Shown in pieces: positions 52,167 to 61,708 of a DNA stretch of 64,000 nt. The notes under the pieces were generated by a model, which worked only from the letters and a program-made list of their open reading frames with translations, was not told the origin of the DNA and did not search any database. Source of the DNA: Pseudomonas sp. ICMP22404 (GTDB taxonomy: Bacteria > Pseudomonadota > Gammaproteobacteria > Pseudomonadales > Pseudomonadaceae); assembly GCF_006227205.1 (NCBI RefSeq), contig NZ_VCNG01000017.1, positions 62,001 through 126,000 of the forward strand, given 5' to 3'. The position numbers and the translations under genes are program-made. Numbering within the stretch: the first letter of the stretch is position 1; every line of letters begins with the position of its first letter.

Positions 52167-52924
52167 CAGCCGATGTCCCGCGCGTCGAACAGGTAGCCCT
52201 CGCCACGCACGGTCTTGATCAACTGCGGGGCCTTGGGGTCGTCGCCCAGTTTCTGGCGCAGGCGCGAGACCAGCAGGTCGATGCTGCGGTCGAACGCCTC
52301 GATGGAGCGTCCACGGGCGGCGTCCAGCAGTTGTTCGCGGCTGAGCACCCGACGCGGTCGTTCGATGAAGACCCACAGCAGCCGGAACTCGGCATTGGAC
52401 AATGGCACGACCAGCCCGTCGGCGGAGATCAGCTGGCGCAGCACGCTGTTGAGCCGCCAGTTGTCGAAGCGGATGTTGGCGCGTTGCTCGGTGCGGTCGT
52501 CGCGCACCCGGCGCAGGATCGTCTGGATCCGCGCCACCAGTTCCCTGGGCTCGAATGGTTTGGCCATGTAGTCGTCGGCGCCCAATTCCAGGCCGATGAT
52601 ACGGTCGGTGGGTTCGCAGCGGGCGGTGAGCATCAGGATCGGAATATCCGATTCGGCGCGCAACCAGCGACATAACTGCAAGCCGTCTTCCCCCGGCAGC
52701 ATCAGGTCGAGCACGACCACATCGAAATGCTCGGTCTGCATGGCGTGGCGCATGCCCGCGCCATCGGTGACGCCGCTGGCGCGAATGTTGAAGCGGGCCA
52801 GGTAATCGATCAGCAGTTCGCGGATTGGCACATCGTCATCGACGATCAGCGCGCGGATGCTCCAGCGCTTGTCATCGCCTGAGGCCAGTTGGCCGCCAGC
52901 CTTTGCAACAGGGGTGTTCTGCAT
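52166..52924 (-). CDS. OmpR-family response regulator
   Basis: A 252-aa response regulator with a receiver at ~23-138 (acidic pocket VDDD, phospho-Asp73 in VVLDLMLPGEDG, Lys121 in MAKPFEP). A winged-helix DNA-binding domain follows (PLSNAEFRLLWVFIERPRRVLSREQLL and DRSIDLLVSRLRQKLGDDP). The start at 52924 leaves a 20-residue leader before the receiver; the frame is open further upstream. It is the partner of the following sensor kinase. Targets cannot be named from this window. Confidence 0.93.
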   Translation of the reverse strand: MQNTPVAKAGGQLASGDDKRWSIRALIVDDDVPIRELLIDYLARFNIRASGVTDGAGMRHAMQTEHFDVVVLDLMLPGEDGLQLCRWLRAESDIPILMLTARCEPTDRIIGLELGADDYMAKPFEPRELVARIQTILRRVRDDRTEQRANIRFDNWRLNSVLRQLISADGLVVPLSNAEFRLLWVFIERPRRVLSREQLLDAARGRSIEAFDRSIDLLVSRLRQKLGDDPKAPQLIKTVRGEGYLFDARDIG

Positions 52925-53215
52925 GGGTGCATCATCTGCCAGGTAAGCTGCCAACGGCAAAGAAGGCGGCGAGGTTGTGGCTCCAGCATAGGCTTCAGGC
53001 CGTAGGGCGTGAAGGGCTGGAAGGACGGGGTGCGGCGGCGGACGGTAATGGGCTGGCGTATTGCCCGGATGTCTTGAATGTATCGGCTTGGACACAAAAG
53101 GCACAATTGTCCATGCTCACCAGGGCGCGATGATGATTTACCGATCATCGGGTCCCGCACGGGCGCTGGTTCCGCTACAATGCGCGCCGATTTCGACTTG
53201 CCTGAGAGCCCGCTC

Positions 53216-53914
53216 ATGTCCGCCTGCCAGACGCCTATCATCGTCGCCCTGGATTTCCCTACCCGTGACGCCGCCCTGAAGCTGGCCGACCAGTTGGACC
53301 CCAAGCTTTGCCGGGTCAAAGTCGGCAAGGAACTGTTCACCAGCTGCGCGTCGGAGATCGTCGGCACCCTGCGTGACAAGGGGTTCGAAGTGTTCCTCGA
53401 CCTGAAATTCCACGATATCCCCAACACCACCGCCATGGCCGTCAAGGCTGCCGCGGAGATGGGCGTGTGGATGGTCAATGTGCACTGCTCCGGTGGCCTG
53501 CGCATGATGGCGGCCTGCCGTGAAGTGCTGGATCAGCGCAGTGGCCCGAAACCGTTGTTGATCGGCGTGACCGTGCTGACCAGCATGGAGCGTGAGGACC
53601 TGGCGGGGATCGGCCTGGACATCGAGCCTCAGGAGCAGGTGTTGCGCCTGGCGGCGCTGGCCGAGAAGGCTGGTATGGACGGCCTGGTCTGCTCGGCCTT
53701 GGAAGCCAGTGCCTTGAAAACGGCGCACCCGTCGCTGCAATTGGTCACCCCGGGTATCCGTCCGGCGGGCAGCGCCCAAGACGATCAACGCCGTATCCTG
53801 ACCCCGCGCCAGGCGCTGGATGCAGGCTCCGATTATCTGGTGATCGGCCGTCCGATCAGCCAGGCGGCGGATCCGGCCAAGGCCCTGGCGGCGGTCGTGG
53901 CCGAACTGGCCTGA
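53216..53914 (+). CDS. pyrF: Orotidine 5'-phosphate decarboxylase
   Basis: A 232-aa TIM-barrel enzyme that makes UMP, the last step of de novo pyrimidine synthesis. The catalytic tetrad segment DLKFHDIPNT carries Asp62, Lys64 and Asp67. IVALDFPTRD (N-terminus) and VTPGIRP (phosphate loop) agree with the family. I use ATG 53216; the frame continues upstream without protein character. It is divergent from the two-component pair and followed by a REPIN. Confidence 0.97.
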   Translation: MSACQTPIIVALDFPTRDAALKLADQLDPKLCRVKVGKELFTSCASEIVGTLRDKGFEVFLDLKFHDIPNTTAMAVKAAAEMGVWMVNVHCSGGLRMMAACREVLDQRSGPKPLLIGVTVLTSMEREDLAGIGLDIEPQEQVLRLAALAEKAGMDGLVCSALEASALKTAHPSLQLVTPGIRPAGSAQDDQRRILTPRQALDAGSDYLVIGRPISQAADPAKALAAVVAELA

Positions 53915-53933
53915 TCCCGCACTGAAAACCAAT

Positions 53934-54021
53934 GTGGGAGCGTGCCTGATCGCGATGAGGCCGTGTCAGTCGACATCCCCGTCAACTGACAGACCGCTAT
54001 CGCGAGCAGGCTCGCTCCCAC
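53934..54021. repeat. REPIN downstream of pyrF
   Basis: 88-bp inward-facing REPIN matching 44675-44762 with three substitutions. Two of these lie in its left arm (GCGTGCCTGATCGC for GCGAGCCTGCTCGC), so that arm no longer pairs perfectly. Confidence 0.92.
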
Positions 54022-54042
54022 AGGTTTTTGGATCGTGACCGG

Positions 54043-55047
54043 TCAGACCTTGAGGACGAGTTTCCCGAAGTTCTCCCCGCTGAACAATTTGGTCAGCGTC
54101 TCGGGAAATGTCTCCAGCCCTTCGACAATGTCTTCCTTGCTCTTGAGCTGCCCCTTGGCCATCCAGCCAGCCATTTCCTGGCCGGCGGCGGCGAACTGGG
54201 CGGCGTAGTCCATGACCACGAAGCCTTCCATGCGCGCCCGGTTCACCAGCAGAGACAGGTAGTTGGCGGGGCCCTTCACCGCTTCCTTGTTGTTGTATTG
54301 GCTGATGGCGCCACAAATCACCACGCGGGCCTTGAGGTTCAAGCGGCTGAGCACAGCATCCAGGATGTCACCGCCGACGTTGTCGAAATACACATCGACG
54401 CCTTTGGGGCATTCGCGTTTCAGGCCCGCCTGAACGTCTTCGCTCTTGTAATCGATGGCACCGTCGAAGCCCAGTTCATCGATCAGGAACTTGCATTTGT
54501 CGGCCCCACCGGCAATGCCCACCACGCGACAGCCTTTGATCTTGGCAATCTGCCCGGCGATGCTGCCCACCGCACCGGCGGCACCCGATAGCACCACGGT
54601 CTCACCGGCCTTGGGGGCGCCGACGTCCAGCAGCGCAAAGTAAGCGGTCATGCCCGTCATGCCCAAGGCGGACAAGTAACGGGGCAACGGCGCGAGTTTC
54701 GGATCGACCTTGTAGAAACCCCTTGGCTCGCCGAGGAAATAATCCTGCACGCCCAGTGCACCATTGACGTAGTCCCCGACCGCAAAGCCTGGGTTGTTCG
54801 AGGCAATCACCTGGCCCACGCCCAACGCGCGCATCACTTCACCGATGCCCACCGGCGCGATATAGGACTTGCCCTCGTTCATCCAGCCGCGCATGGCCGG
54901 GTCCAGGGACAGGTACTCGTTCTTCACCAGGATCTGACCGGCCGCCGGTTCGCCGACCGGTACTTGCTGATAAGTGAAAGTCTCGCGGGTCGCGGCGCCC
55001 ACCGGGCGTTTGGCGAGCAGGAACTGGCGATTGGTCTGGGCAGTCAT
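54043..55047 (-). CDS. NADP-dependent oxidoreductase (CurA/YncB-like, MDR family)
   Basis: A 334-aa medium-chain reductase without zinc ligands. LSLDPAMRGWMNEGKSYIAPV is the family substrate loop. VVLSGAAGAVGSIAGQIAKIKG is the NADPH-binding fold, and YFDNVGGDILDAVL follows. Relatives reduce alpha,beta-unsaturated ketones (curcumin reductase CurA, leukotriene B4 12-hydroxydehydrogenase group). I start at ATG 55047 (MTAQTNRQFLLAKRPVG). It is divergent from the SDR gene, with 225 bp between the two starts. Confidence 0.92.
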   Translation of the reverse strand: MTAQTNRQFLLAKRPVGAATRETFTYQQVPVGEPAAGQILVKNEYLSLDPAMRGWMNEGKSYIAPVGIGEVMRALGVGQVIASNNPGFAVGDYVNGALGVQDYFLGEPRGFYKVDPKLAPLPRYLSALGMTGMTAYFALLDVGAPKAGETVVLSGAAGAVGSIAGQIAKIKGCRVVGIAGGADKCKFLIDELGFDGAIDYKSEDVQAGLKRECPKGVDVYFDNVGGDILDAVLSRLNLKARVVICGAISQYNNKEAVKGPANYLSLLVNRARMEGFVVMDYAAQFAAAGQEMAGWMAKGQLKSKEDIVEGLETFPETLTKLFSGENFGKLVLKV

Positions 55048-55272
55048 GGTGGGTACTCGAGATGAAATGAAGCTTTGTTGATAGCCCTTCGAAGCGCTTG
55101 TCGCAAGGTTTGCCGGGGTAGCGAATGCAGACCGATACAACCCGGTGATAATACCGCCGGGGCTGTTATCACTGGTGTCCATGCATGCCTAACCGGCACC
55201 TGGATAGTGCTGCTGCGCCATGCATGGCTGTGGCTACACTGGCGCCACCCTGCATCCTTCAAGGAACTGATC

Positions 55273-56034
55273 ATGAGCATGACGTTTTCCGGACAAGTCG
55301 CCGTAGTCACCGGTGCCGCCGCGGGCATTGGCCGCGCCACCGCCCGTGCGTTCGCCACAGAGGGCCTGAAAGTCGTAGTGGCCGACCTGGACGTGGCGGG
55401 TGGCGAGGGCACGGTGCAGTTGATTCGCGAAGCCGGCGGCGAAGCGGTGTTCGTACGCTGCGACGTGACACTGGAAAGCGACGTGCAGAACCTGATGAAC
55501 GAAGTGATCAGCACCTACGGTCGTCTCGATTATGCCTTCAACAACGCCGGGATCGAGATCGAGAAGGGCAAGCTGGCCGACGGCACCCTCGATGAGTACG
55601 ACGCGATCATGGGCGTCAATGTGAAGGGCGTCTGGCTGTGCATGAAATACCAGTTGCCGCTGTTGCTGGCCCAGGGTGGCGGTGCCATCGTCAATACCGC
55701 TTCGGTGGCTGGCCTGGGCGCGGCGCCGAAAATGAGCATCTACGCGGCCTCCAAGCATGCCGTGATCGGCCTGACCAAATCGGCCGCCATCGAATACGCC
55801 AAGAAGAAGATCCGTGTGAACGCGGTCTGCCCGGCAGTGATCGATACCGACATGTTCCGCCGTGCCTATGAGTCTGACCCGAAGAAGGGCGAATTCGCCA
55901 ACGCCATGCACCCGGTAGGACGTATCGGCAAGGTCGAGGAAATCGCCAGCGCCGTGCTGTATTTGTGCAGCGATGGCGCAGCGTTCACCACTGGCCATTC
56001 GCTGGCGGTGGACGGCGGTGTCACGGCTTTCTGA
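55273..56034 (+). CDS. SDR family oxidoreductase
   Basis: A 253-aa classical short-chain dehydrogenase/reductase. The cofactor motif is VTGAAAGIGRA (12-22), NNAG is at 90-93, and the active residues are Ser144, Tyr157 and Lys161. Asp38 after the second strand (VVVADLD) favours NAD over NADP. The substrate is not predictable. AAGGA lies upstream of ATG 55273. A strong terminator follows. Confidence 0.93.
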   Translation: MSMTFSGQVAVVTGAAAGIGRATARAFATEGLKVVVADLDVAGGEGTVQLIREAGGEAVFVRCDVTLESDVQNLMNEVISTYGRLDYAFNNAGIEIEKGKLADGTLDEYDAIMGVNVKGVWLCMKYQLPLLLAQGGGAIVNTASVAGLGAAPKMSIYAASKHAVIGLTKSAAIEYAKKKIRVNAVCPAVIDTDMFRRAYESDPKKGEFANAMHPVGRIGKVEEIASAVLYLCSDGAAFTTGHSLAVDGGVTAF

Positions 56035-56050
56035 AGGCGGTGGGTTGTAG

Positions 56051-56081
56051 GAAAAAGCCCGCGCTTGCTGCGGGCTTTTTC
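56051..56081 (+). terminator. Rho-independent terminator of the SDR gene
   Basis: Stem GAAAAAGCCCGC / GCGGGCTTTTTC with a seven-base loop, ending in a T run. Confidence 0.92.
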
Positions 56082-56251
56082 TTGGGCGGCCGGAAATTCC
56101 CTAGACCTGCCCATCAATGTGTTTCAAGGCATGAGAATCGACCCTTTTGGCGACGTTGTCGTACATCGTCCGGCGACACCCTGTGCTTAACTTCCATCGG
56201 GAAACCGACTGTTTCTGGAAATAAAACAATCGCTTAGGAGCTTGGTTACTC

Positions 56252-57649
56252 ATGGAGTTGAGAATCGACCGGCAGGCCCTGGTGCCTGTCGTGCAGCAAA
56301 TCGTCGACGCGCTGGCCGGCTGGATTCGACAGGCTGAGGTGCAACCGGGGACTCGTCTGCCCTCCATCCGTCAATTGGCGCGGGAGAATCTGCTCAGCCA
56401 GTCCAGCGTCAATGAAGCGTGTGAACGCCTGGTTGCCCAAGGGATATTGTCCTCCCGTCATGGCTCGGGCTTTTTTGTCGCATCACCTTCTTCGATCAGG
56501 CCAGAGCCTTTCGACAAGGGTGTGCTGGACGACGTGCAGGGTGTTCGGGTCGATTCAGCCGACAATGTGCAGTGGGAACTCAAGTTGGGCAGTGGCGGAT
56601 TGCCCGAACGTTGGCGTGAAAGCGATGACCTGGCCTATGCGATTCGCCAGGTCTCCCGCACCGACATGGCGGGGCTGTTCAACTACAGCACGCCGCAGGG
56701 ATTGCCTGCTCTGCGTGAACAACTGTCCAGGCGGCTGAAGCAGCTCAACATCAATGTAGATGAAAACCTCATCCTGACGACGACGGGGGCGACCCACGGC
56801 CTGGACCTGATCGTGCGCACATTGTTGCGGCCGGGGTGTTGCGTCGTGGTGGAAAGTCCCGGCTATTCGAAGCTGTTCGAGCTGCTCAGGCTCCACGGGA
56901 TCGACATGATCGAGTTACCCAGGACACCACGGGGCCCGGATGTCGATGCGTTGCAAGCGTTGTTGGCGACTCATCGGCCCAGCGCCTTGTTCATCAACAG
57001 CGCGTGTCACAACCCAACCGGCAGTTGCCTGGCGCCGGCCGTGGCCCAGCGGCTGCTGCAATTGACCCGCAAGCACGCCGTGCTGGTCATCGAAGACGAC
57101 GTCTATGCCGACTTCCAGAGCACGACGCGGACCCGGCTGGCAGCGTTGGATGCCGACGTTCTTTACGTGGGCAGCTTCTCGAAAACCTTGAGCAGTTCCT
57201 TGCGGGTCGGGTTCGTGGTGGCCGGAGCTGCGATCATCGAGCGGTTGAGCAAGGTCAAGGAGGTCACCAGCATGGGCGGTTCGCGGTTCTGTGAATCGGT
57301 TGTCGCCGGCCTGTTGGCCAACGGCGCCTATCGCAAGCTGGTCCAGCGCCAGCGGCAACGCCTGGGGACCGATATGGCGGCGGTGCTCCAGGTACTGGAA
57401 GACGCCGACTGGACGGTCTTCGGCAAGCCGGCCGGCGGGCTGTTCATCTGGGCACGTCCGCCCATGTGCGACTACGCTGGATTACAGCGCCTGGCCAAGC
57501 GGTTCGGCGTGCTACTGTCTTCGCGTACGGCGTTCAGCCCTTCGGGTGTCGACAGTGACTGGCTACGGATCAACGTAGCCTATGCCCGGGATTCCAGAGC
57601 GCTGGCGTTCTTCCGGGCCACGGGTCTGGATCGACCTCAAGCGTTCTGA
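56252..57649 (+). CDS. MocR-type transcriptional regulator (GntR wHTH + aminotransferase fold)
   Basis: A 465-aa fusion. Residues ~5-78 form a GntR winged helix (PGTRLPSIRQLARENLLSQS, ERLVAQGILSSRHGSGFFV), and residues ~105-460 form a class I aminotransferase-like domain. PLP residues are retained: Asn254 (HNPTG), Asp283 (EDDVYADF) and Lys311 (SFSKTLSSSLRVGF). MocR proteins usually sense PLP or amino acids and control nearby metabolic or transport genes. No such partner is adjacent; the next gene is a chemoreceptor on the same strand. The 170-bp upstream gap holds only the promoter region. Confidence 0.92.
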   Translation: MELRIDRQALVPVVQQIVDALAGWIRQAEVQPGTRLPSIRQLARENLLSQSSVNEACERLVAQGILSSRHGSGFFVASPSSIRPEPFDKGVLDDVQGVRVDSADNVQWELKLGSGGLPERWRESDDLAYAIRQVSRTDMAGLFNYSTPQGLPALREQLSRRLKQLNINVDENLILTTTGATHGLDLIVRTLLRPGCCVVVESPGYSKLFELLRLHGIDMIELPRTPRGPDVDALQALLATHRPSALFINSACHNPTGSCLAPAVAQRLLQLTRKHAVLVIEDDVYADFQSTTRTRLAALDADVLYVGSFSKTLSSSLRVGFVVAGAAIIERLSKVKEVTSMGGSRFCESVVAGLLANGAYRKLVQRQRQRLGTDMAAVLQVLEDADWTVFGKPAGGLFIWARPPMCDYAGLQRLAKRFGVLLSSRTAFSPSGVDSDWLRINVAYARDSRALAFFRATGLDRPQAF

Positions 57650-57758
57650 AAACGACGAGGCCGTAGCTTTTTGCCATTATTCCGACGCCAGCATCTTGTG
57701 CGATGGGGTGTCTCGTTGCGAATCTGCGATTACACACACTGGCAGAGGACTGAGCGCA

Positions 57759-59723
57759 ATGATTTCGGCCGTGCAGAGACGTTTTGCCAACCTGGGTATG
57801 GCAAAGAAGTTGGGGATCGGGTTTGTCGTGGTGCTGCTGCTCACGGCTGTCGTGGCGGCCATCGGCGTCTGGTCCTTGCAAACCATCAGTCAACGCTTCG
57901 ATGGCTTGAAGCAGATGTCCTCGCTCAGTAGCGAGTTGCTCAAGGTCCGGCTGCTTGAACGGGACTATGCATTGCGCTCCGATCCCAAGACGGTCGATGC
58001 CCTGCACCAGGGCGTCGACAGCTTGATTGCCAAGGCAAACGAACTCAAGGCGCAGTCGGCTGCCAATGTGCCGGTGATGAACGATGTGGAGCAGGCCCTT
58101 GTGGCGTATCGCAAGGCGTTCGACGAGTTCGTCGGATTGAGCCAGAGCAAGGACCTGGCGCTGGATATGGCCAGTTGGTCGGTGTCCAGCGTCGCCAATA
58201 ACCTCGATGTGTTGCGGGCGGGGTTGGCGGATGATGGCACCTACACGTTGAAAGACACCCAGGGCAAGGAGGGCGCCGAGTTCGTCGAACAAGCCAACCA
58301 GGTCAGCGAGGTGTCGCGGTTGATGCTGGTGGCCATGAATGAGGCGCGGGTGCGCCTCGATCAGACCCGCAAGGGCAGCGAGGACGCCGGGCAGGGCCAG
58401 ATCGAACAGGCCGAGCAGGCCATGAAGCAGGCCGAAATCCTCAAGACCGCGATCAAGGATCCGGGCTACCAGACCGTCATCAACGAAGTGGCCGGGCACA
58501 TCGCTGGATTCAGCGAGAAGCTTGCCGAATACACCGGTCTGCTGGCCCAGGAGAAGGTCATCTCCGGGCAACTGCGCGAACGGGCTGCCCAGGTGGTGGA
58601 GCGGGTTGACCAGGCCTATGCCGCCGAAGACCAGGCCATGCAGGCCGAGTTGAAAAAGAACTCGTTGTTGATCATCGGTTCGTCGGCCCTGGCGTTGCTG
58701 GTGGGGTTGATTGCGGCCTGGGTCATTACCCGACTGATCGTGGCACCGTTGCGCAGCGTCATTCGTGTCGCCCAGCAAATTGCCGGAGGGGACTTGACTG
58801 CAACGGTCGACGTGACGCGCCGGGATGAAATAGGGCAGTTGATGCTGGCCATGCAGCAGATGGGAGCGGGACTGAGCAGTATCGTCAGTGGGTTGCAGTC
58901 CGGGATCGAGCAGCTGGCCAACTCCGCCCAATCCTTGTCGGCCGTGACCGAACAGACCAACCTGGAAGTCAGCAGCCAGAAAGAGGAAACCGAGCAGGTT
59001 GCCACGGCCATGAACCAGATGACCGCCACCGTGCACGATGTGGCGCGCAATGCCGAAGAAGCGGCCCAGGCGGCCCAGACCGCCGACGACAAAGTCGAAA
59101 GCGGTCAACAGGTGGTGCGTCAGAGCATGGTGCGTATCGAGCAACTGGCCGACTCGGCCACGTCGGCCAGTTCCAGCATCGAAAGCCTCAGCGCCGAGAT
59201 CCAGAACATCGGCACGGTATTGAGCGTGATCAAGAGCGTTGCCGAGCAAACCAACCTGCTGGCGCTCAATGCCGCCATCGAGGCGGCTCGTGCCGGTGAG
59301 CAGGGCAGGGGGTTTGCGGTGGTGGCCGATGAGGTGCGGGCCCTGGCCAAGCGCACACAACAATCGACCGAGGAAATCGAGCGGTTGGTGAGCGCCTTGC
59401 GTTCGGCCGCCCAGACGTCCGTGCAGCAGATCCAGAGCAGCGGCGAACTGGTGAAGATGGCGGTCAGCGATGCCCTGCAGACTGAAAGTGCCTTGGGCAG
59501 CATTGCGGCAGCCGTGTCGTTGATCCAGCAGATGAACCAGCAGATCGCTGCCGCAGCTGAACAGCAGAGCTCGGTCGCCGAAGAAATCAACCGCAGCGTT
59601 ACCAGCATCCGCGCCAGTGCCGATCAGTCCTCCCTGGCGATGCAAGGCAACGCCGCGTCCAGCATTGAACTGGCGCAGTTAGGTGTCGAGCTGAAGGGGA
59701 TGGTGGGGCATTTCAGGTTGTGA
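57759..59723 (+). CDS. Methyl-accepting chemotaxis protein with helical bimodular-type sensor
   Basis: A 654-aa receptor. TM1 is at ~18-40, a ~260-residue all-helical periplasmic domain at 41-302, TM2 at ~303-323, and HAMP at ~325-380. A cytoplasmic signalling hairpin carries the conserved tip around QTNLLALNAAIEAARAGEQG. Size and helical content fit the HBM class of sensor (as in P. putida McpS, which binds TCA intermediates); the actual ligand is not known. GAGGA lies ~10 bases before ATG 57759. The C-terminus lacks the NWETF-type CheR tether. Confidence 0.93.
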   Translation: MISAVQRRFANLGMAKKLGIGFVVVLLLTAVVAAIGVWSLQTISQRFDGLKQMSSLSSELLKVRLLERDYALRSDPKTVDALHQGVDSLIAKANELKAQSAANVPVMNDVEQALVAYRKAFDEFVGLSQSKDLALDMASWSVSSVANNLDVLRAGLADDGTYTLKDTQGKEGAEFVEQANQVSEVSRLMLVAMNEARVRLDQTRKGSEDAGQGQIEQAEQAMKQAEILKTAIKDPGYQTVINEVAGHIAGFSEKLAEYTGLLAQEKVISGQLRERAAQVVERVDQAYAAEDQAMQAELKKNSLLIIGSSALALLVGLIAAWVITRLIVAPLRSVIRVAQQIAGGDLTATVDVTRRDEIGQLMLAMQQMGAGLSSIVSGLQSGIEQLANSAQSLSAVTEQTNLEVSSQKEETEQVATAMNQMTATVHDVARNAEEAAQAAQTADDKVESGQQVVRQSMVRIEQLADSATSASSSIESLSAEIQNIGTVLSVIKSVAEQTNLLALNAAIEAARAGEQGRGFAVVADEVRALAKRTQQSTEEIERLVSALRSAAQTSVQQIQSSGELVKMAVSDALQTESALGSIAAAVSLIQQMNQQIAAAAEQQSSVAEEINRSVTSIRASADQSSLAMQGNAASSIELAQLGVELKGMVGHFRL

Positions 59724-59748
59724 CGTAGGCAGCTTGAGACCATAACCT

Positions 59749-59886
59749 GTGGCGACGAGGGGATTTATCGAAATGTCGCATCGCCCCGCTGGGCCGCGAA
59801 GCGGCCCCAAAAACCTGAACACTCGGTGTATCAGTTAATAACGTAGGGCTGCTTCGCAGCCCTGCGGGGATAAATCCCCTCGCCAC
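59749..59886. repeat. Second REP family, inverted pair downstream of the chemoreceptor
   Basis: GTGGCGACGAGGGGATTTAT at 59749 and GATAAATCCCCTCGCCAC ending at 59886, with inner GGGCCGCGAAGCGGCCC and GGGCTGCTTCGCAGCCC hairpins. It is the same family as 49956-50086. The left arm carries an extra ACG relative to that copy. It lies between convergent genes. Confidence 0.87.
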
Positions 59887-59905
59887 AATAAGGTTCGACT
59901 TGGCC

Positions 59906-60676
59906 TCAGTCGTAAACCTTTTTCTTCTTCCACTCATCGTTGATTTCGTCTTCCTTCAAACCTTCGGTCAGCTGATTGACTTCACCTTCGGCCGCCTTGG
60001 TGCTGGCCAGGACCATGGCATTGACGCGGGCCAGGAGTTTCTCGAGGTAAGCCAGCTGCTCGGCGTAGAGCTGTGGTTCCTGCTGTTTACGCAGGTATTG
60101 CACGCCACGTTCAAATGCCAGGCGAGCCTGCCCAGGTTGCTCCTGCTGCAGGGCCTGTTGGCCGAGGTTGTTGAAGAACTCGATGTGCAGCAGCACCAGA
60201 ATGTGCCGGACTTCGCGGATCCAGCGCTTGGCTTCGTTGGGCGGCAGGAACCCGTCCTGGGCGGCGCGGGTGATCTGGCCGTGCAAGGCCTCGAGCAGGA
60301 ACCGCACGTCCTTGGCCTTGGCTTCGGTCTGGATCGGTGCCGGAGGATTGTTCACCGGGATCGATTCGCCCTGGGCCGCCAGGGCGTTCAGTTCGTCCAG
60401 GCGCGCCTTCACCGCCGCATTGGTCTTCTCCATGCCCAGCAAGCGCTGGCAGACGTTAATCTCAAGGCGGGTGATCAGCAGCTTCAGGGACGGAGTCATC
60501 AACTGGCCGGGGAAGGTTTCGGTGAGCTCGCCGCAACGACGCAGCCGGTCGTTGAGCTCGATCTTGGTACGGGCCTTTTCCAGCTTGTTGTTTTCCGCCA
60601 CATGGTTCATATAGCCAATGGCGATCAACAATGCGATCCCGGCTACGACGAGCAGGGTGATCATGAGTGGTGTCAC
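59906..60676 (-). CDS. Membrane-anchored protein of unknown function
   Basis: A 256-aa protein with one N-terminal transmembrane helix (residues ~4-22, ITLLVVAGIALLIAIGYMNH) and a long helical cytoplasmic or periplasmic domain rich in Leu, Glu, Gln and Arg. It ends in a charged tail, DEWKKKKVYD. Two parts, RLRRCGELTETFPGQLMTP and QALQQEQPGQARLAFERGVQY, look like helical-repeat (TPR-like) surfaces. I do not recognise the family. GTG 60676 is preferred because AAAGAGG lies eight bases upstream; ATG 60664 is the alternative. Confidence 0.75.
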   Translation of the reverse strand: MTPLMITLLVVAGIALLIAIGYMNHVAENNKLEKARTKIELNDRLRRCGELTETFPGQLMTPSLKLLITRLEINVCQRLLGMEKTNAAVKARLDELNALAAQGESIPVNNPPAPIQTEAKAKDVRFLLEALHGQITRAAQDGFLPPNEAKRWIREVRHILVLLHIEFFNNLGQQALQQEQPGQARLAFERGVQYLRKQQEPQLYAEQLAYLEKLLARVNAMVLASTKAAEGEVNQLTEGLKEDEINDEWKKKKVYD

Positions 60677-60941
60677 CGGTAAGACCTCTTTAATAGGGTT
60701 CGCATGGATCAGTGTAGTGGCTAGGCTTTTAAGCGCATAGGCCCGAGCGACGAGATTAGACGGGCGTGCTGCTTACCAGGGGCACGGTAGCGTAGATGCA
60801 CATTGCCACTATTTGCCGGGCGCGACTATAACGTCTTGGCGGGCGACAGAATATAGGCGTCAGAGACTGGACAGGCAAAATCTGCGAATCGCTCCTCAAA
60901 CCGGTCGAAGTCATTGATTTAAATAAATTTATATCTGGGGG

Positions 60942-60970
60942 TTGACGACCCCTCAATCCATCCATAGAAT
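60942..60970 (+). promoter_or_regulatory. Sigma-70 promoter of the tRNA operon
   Basis: TTGACG (60942-60947), 17-bp spacer, TAGAAT (60965-60970), followed at once by GCGCGCC, a GC-rich discriminator typical of stringently controlled stable-RNA promoters. The remainder of the 60677-61032 gap shows no gene. Confidence 0.8.
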
Positions 60971-61032
60971 GCGCGCCACTTACAGCGTAAAGCACTCAGC
61001 CAAGCGCCATAAGCAGTGAATGTTGTACGTGT

Positions 61033-61108
61033 GTCCCCTTCGTCTAGTGGCCTAGGACACCGCCCTTTCACGGCGGTAACAGGGGTTCGAGTCCCCTAGG
61101 GGACGCCA
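61033..61108 (+). tRNA. tRNA-Glu (anticodon TTC), copy 1
   Basis: A 76-nt cloverleaf with encoded CCA. Acceptor GTCCCCT pairs with AGGGGAC. The anticodon arm is CCGCC-CTTTCAC-GGCGG and the T loop is GTTCGAG. Confidence 0.98.
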
Positions 61109-61110
61109 AT

Positions 61111-61186
<76 letters not shown>

Positions 61187-61291
61187 ATTTTAAACAATCC
61201 TGCTTTCGAGCAGGGTTGAGTGAAACCAGAAACGATACCTTCGGGTTCGGATCTGGGCACTGGAACACACACCATGTGTTCCGGGCAGCGT

Positions 61292-61367
61292 GTCCCCTTC
61301 GTCTAGTGGCCTAGGACACCGCCCTTTCACGGCGGTAACAGGGGTTCGAGTCCCCTAGGGGACGCCA
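61292..61367 (+). tRNA. tRNA-Glu (anticodon TTC), copy 2
   Basis: Identical over all 76 bases to 61033-61108. It lies 105 bp downstream of the first tRNA-Gly within the same presumed transcript. Confidence 0.98.
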
Positions 61368-61370
61368 TTT

Positions 61371-61446
<76 letters not shown>

Positions 61447-61451
61447 AATTC

Positions 61452-61484
61452 AAAAAAACGCCGCTCATTGAGCGGCGTTTTTTT
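61452..61484 (+). terminator. Rho-independent terminator of the tRNA operon
   Basis: Stem CGCCGCTC / GAGCGGCG with loop ATT, flanked by seven A and seven T residues. Confidence 0.95.
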
Positions 61485-61638
61485 ATGCCTGTGAAAAAGC
61501 CATTTCAATCGGCGCCGGACCGGCCCAGGTGCTTTAGACGAACAATTTGCATGTGTTTTAGGGCGTTGGCCTTATCACCTTAATAATGAAGGGAGGTTTG
61601 GCGAACTACATGCAAAATTACCGGAAAAGCACGTAGGA

Positions 61639-61655
61639 AAATTAATAATTAATTT
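61639..61655. promoter_or_regulatory. AT-rich palindrome upstream of lysE-type gene
   Basis: AAATTAATAATTAATTT: 8-bp perfect arms around one central base, 54 bases before the ATG at 61709. It is a possible operator or AT-rich promoter element. No regulator is assigned. Confidence 0.35.
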
Positions 61656-61708
61656 CTAAAAAAATGCCGTTCTCCTAACCTTCCAGTACCGATTCTGGAG
61701 GTGCATCT

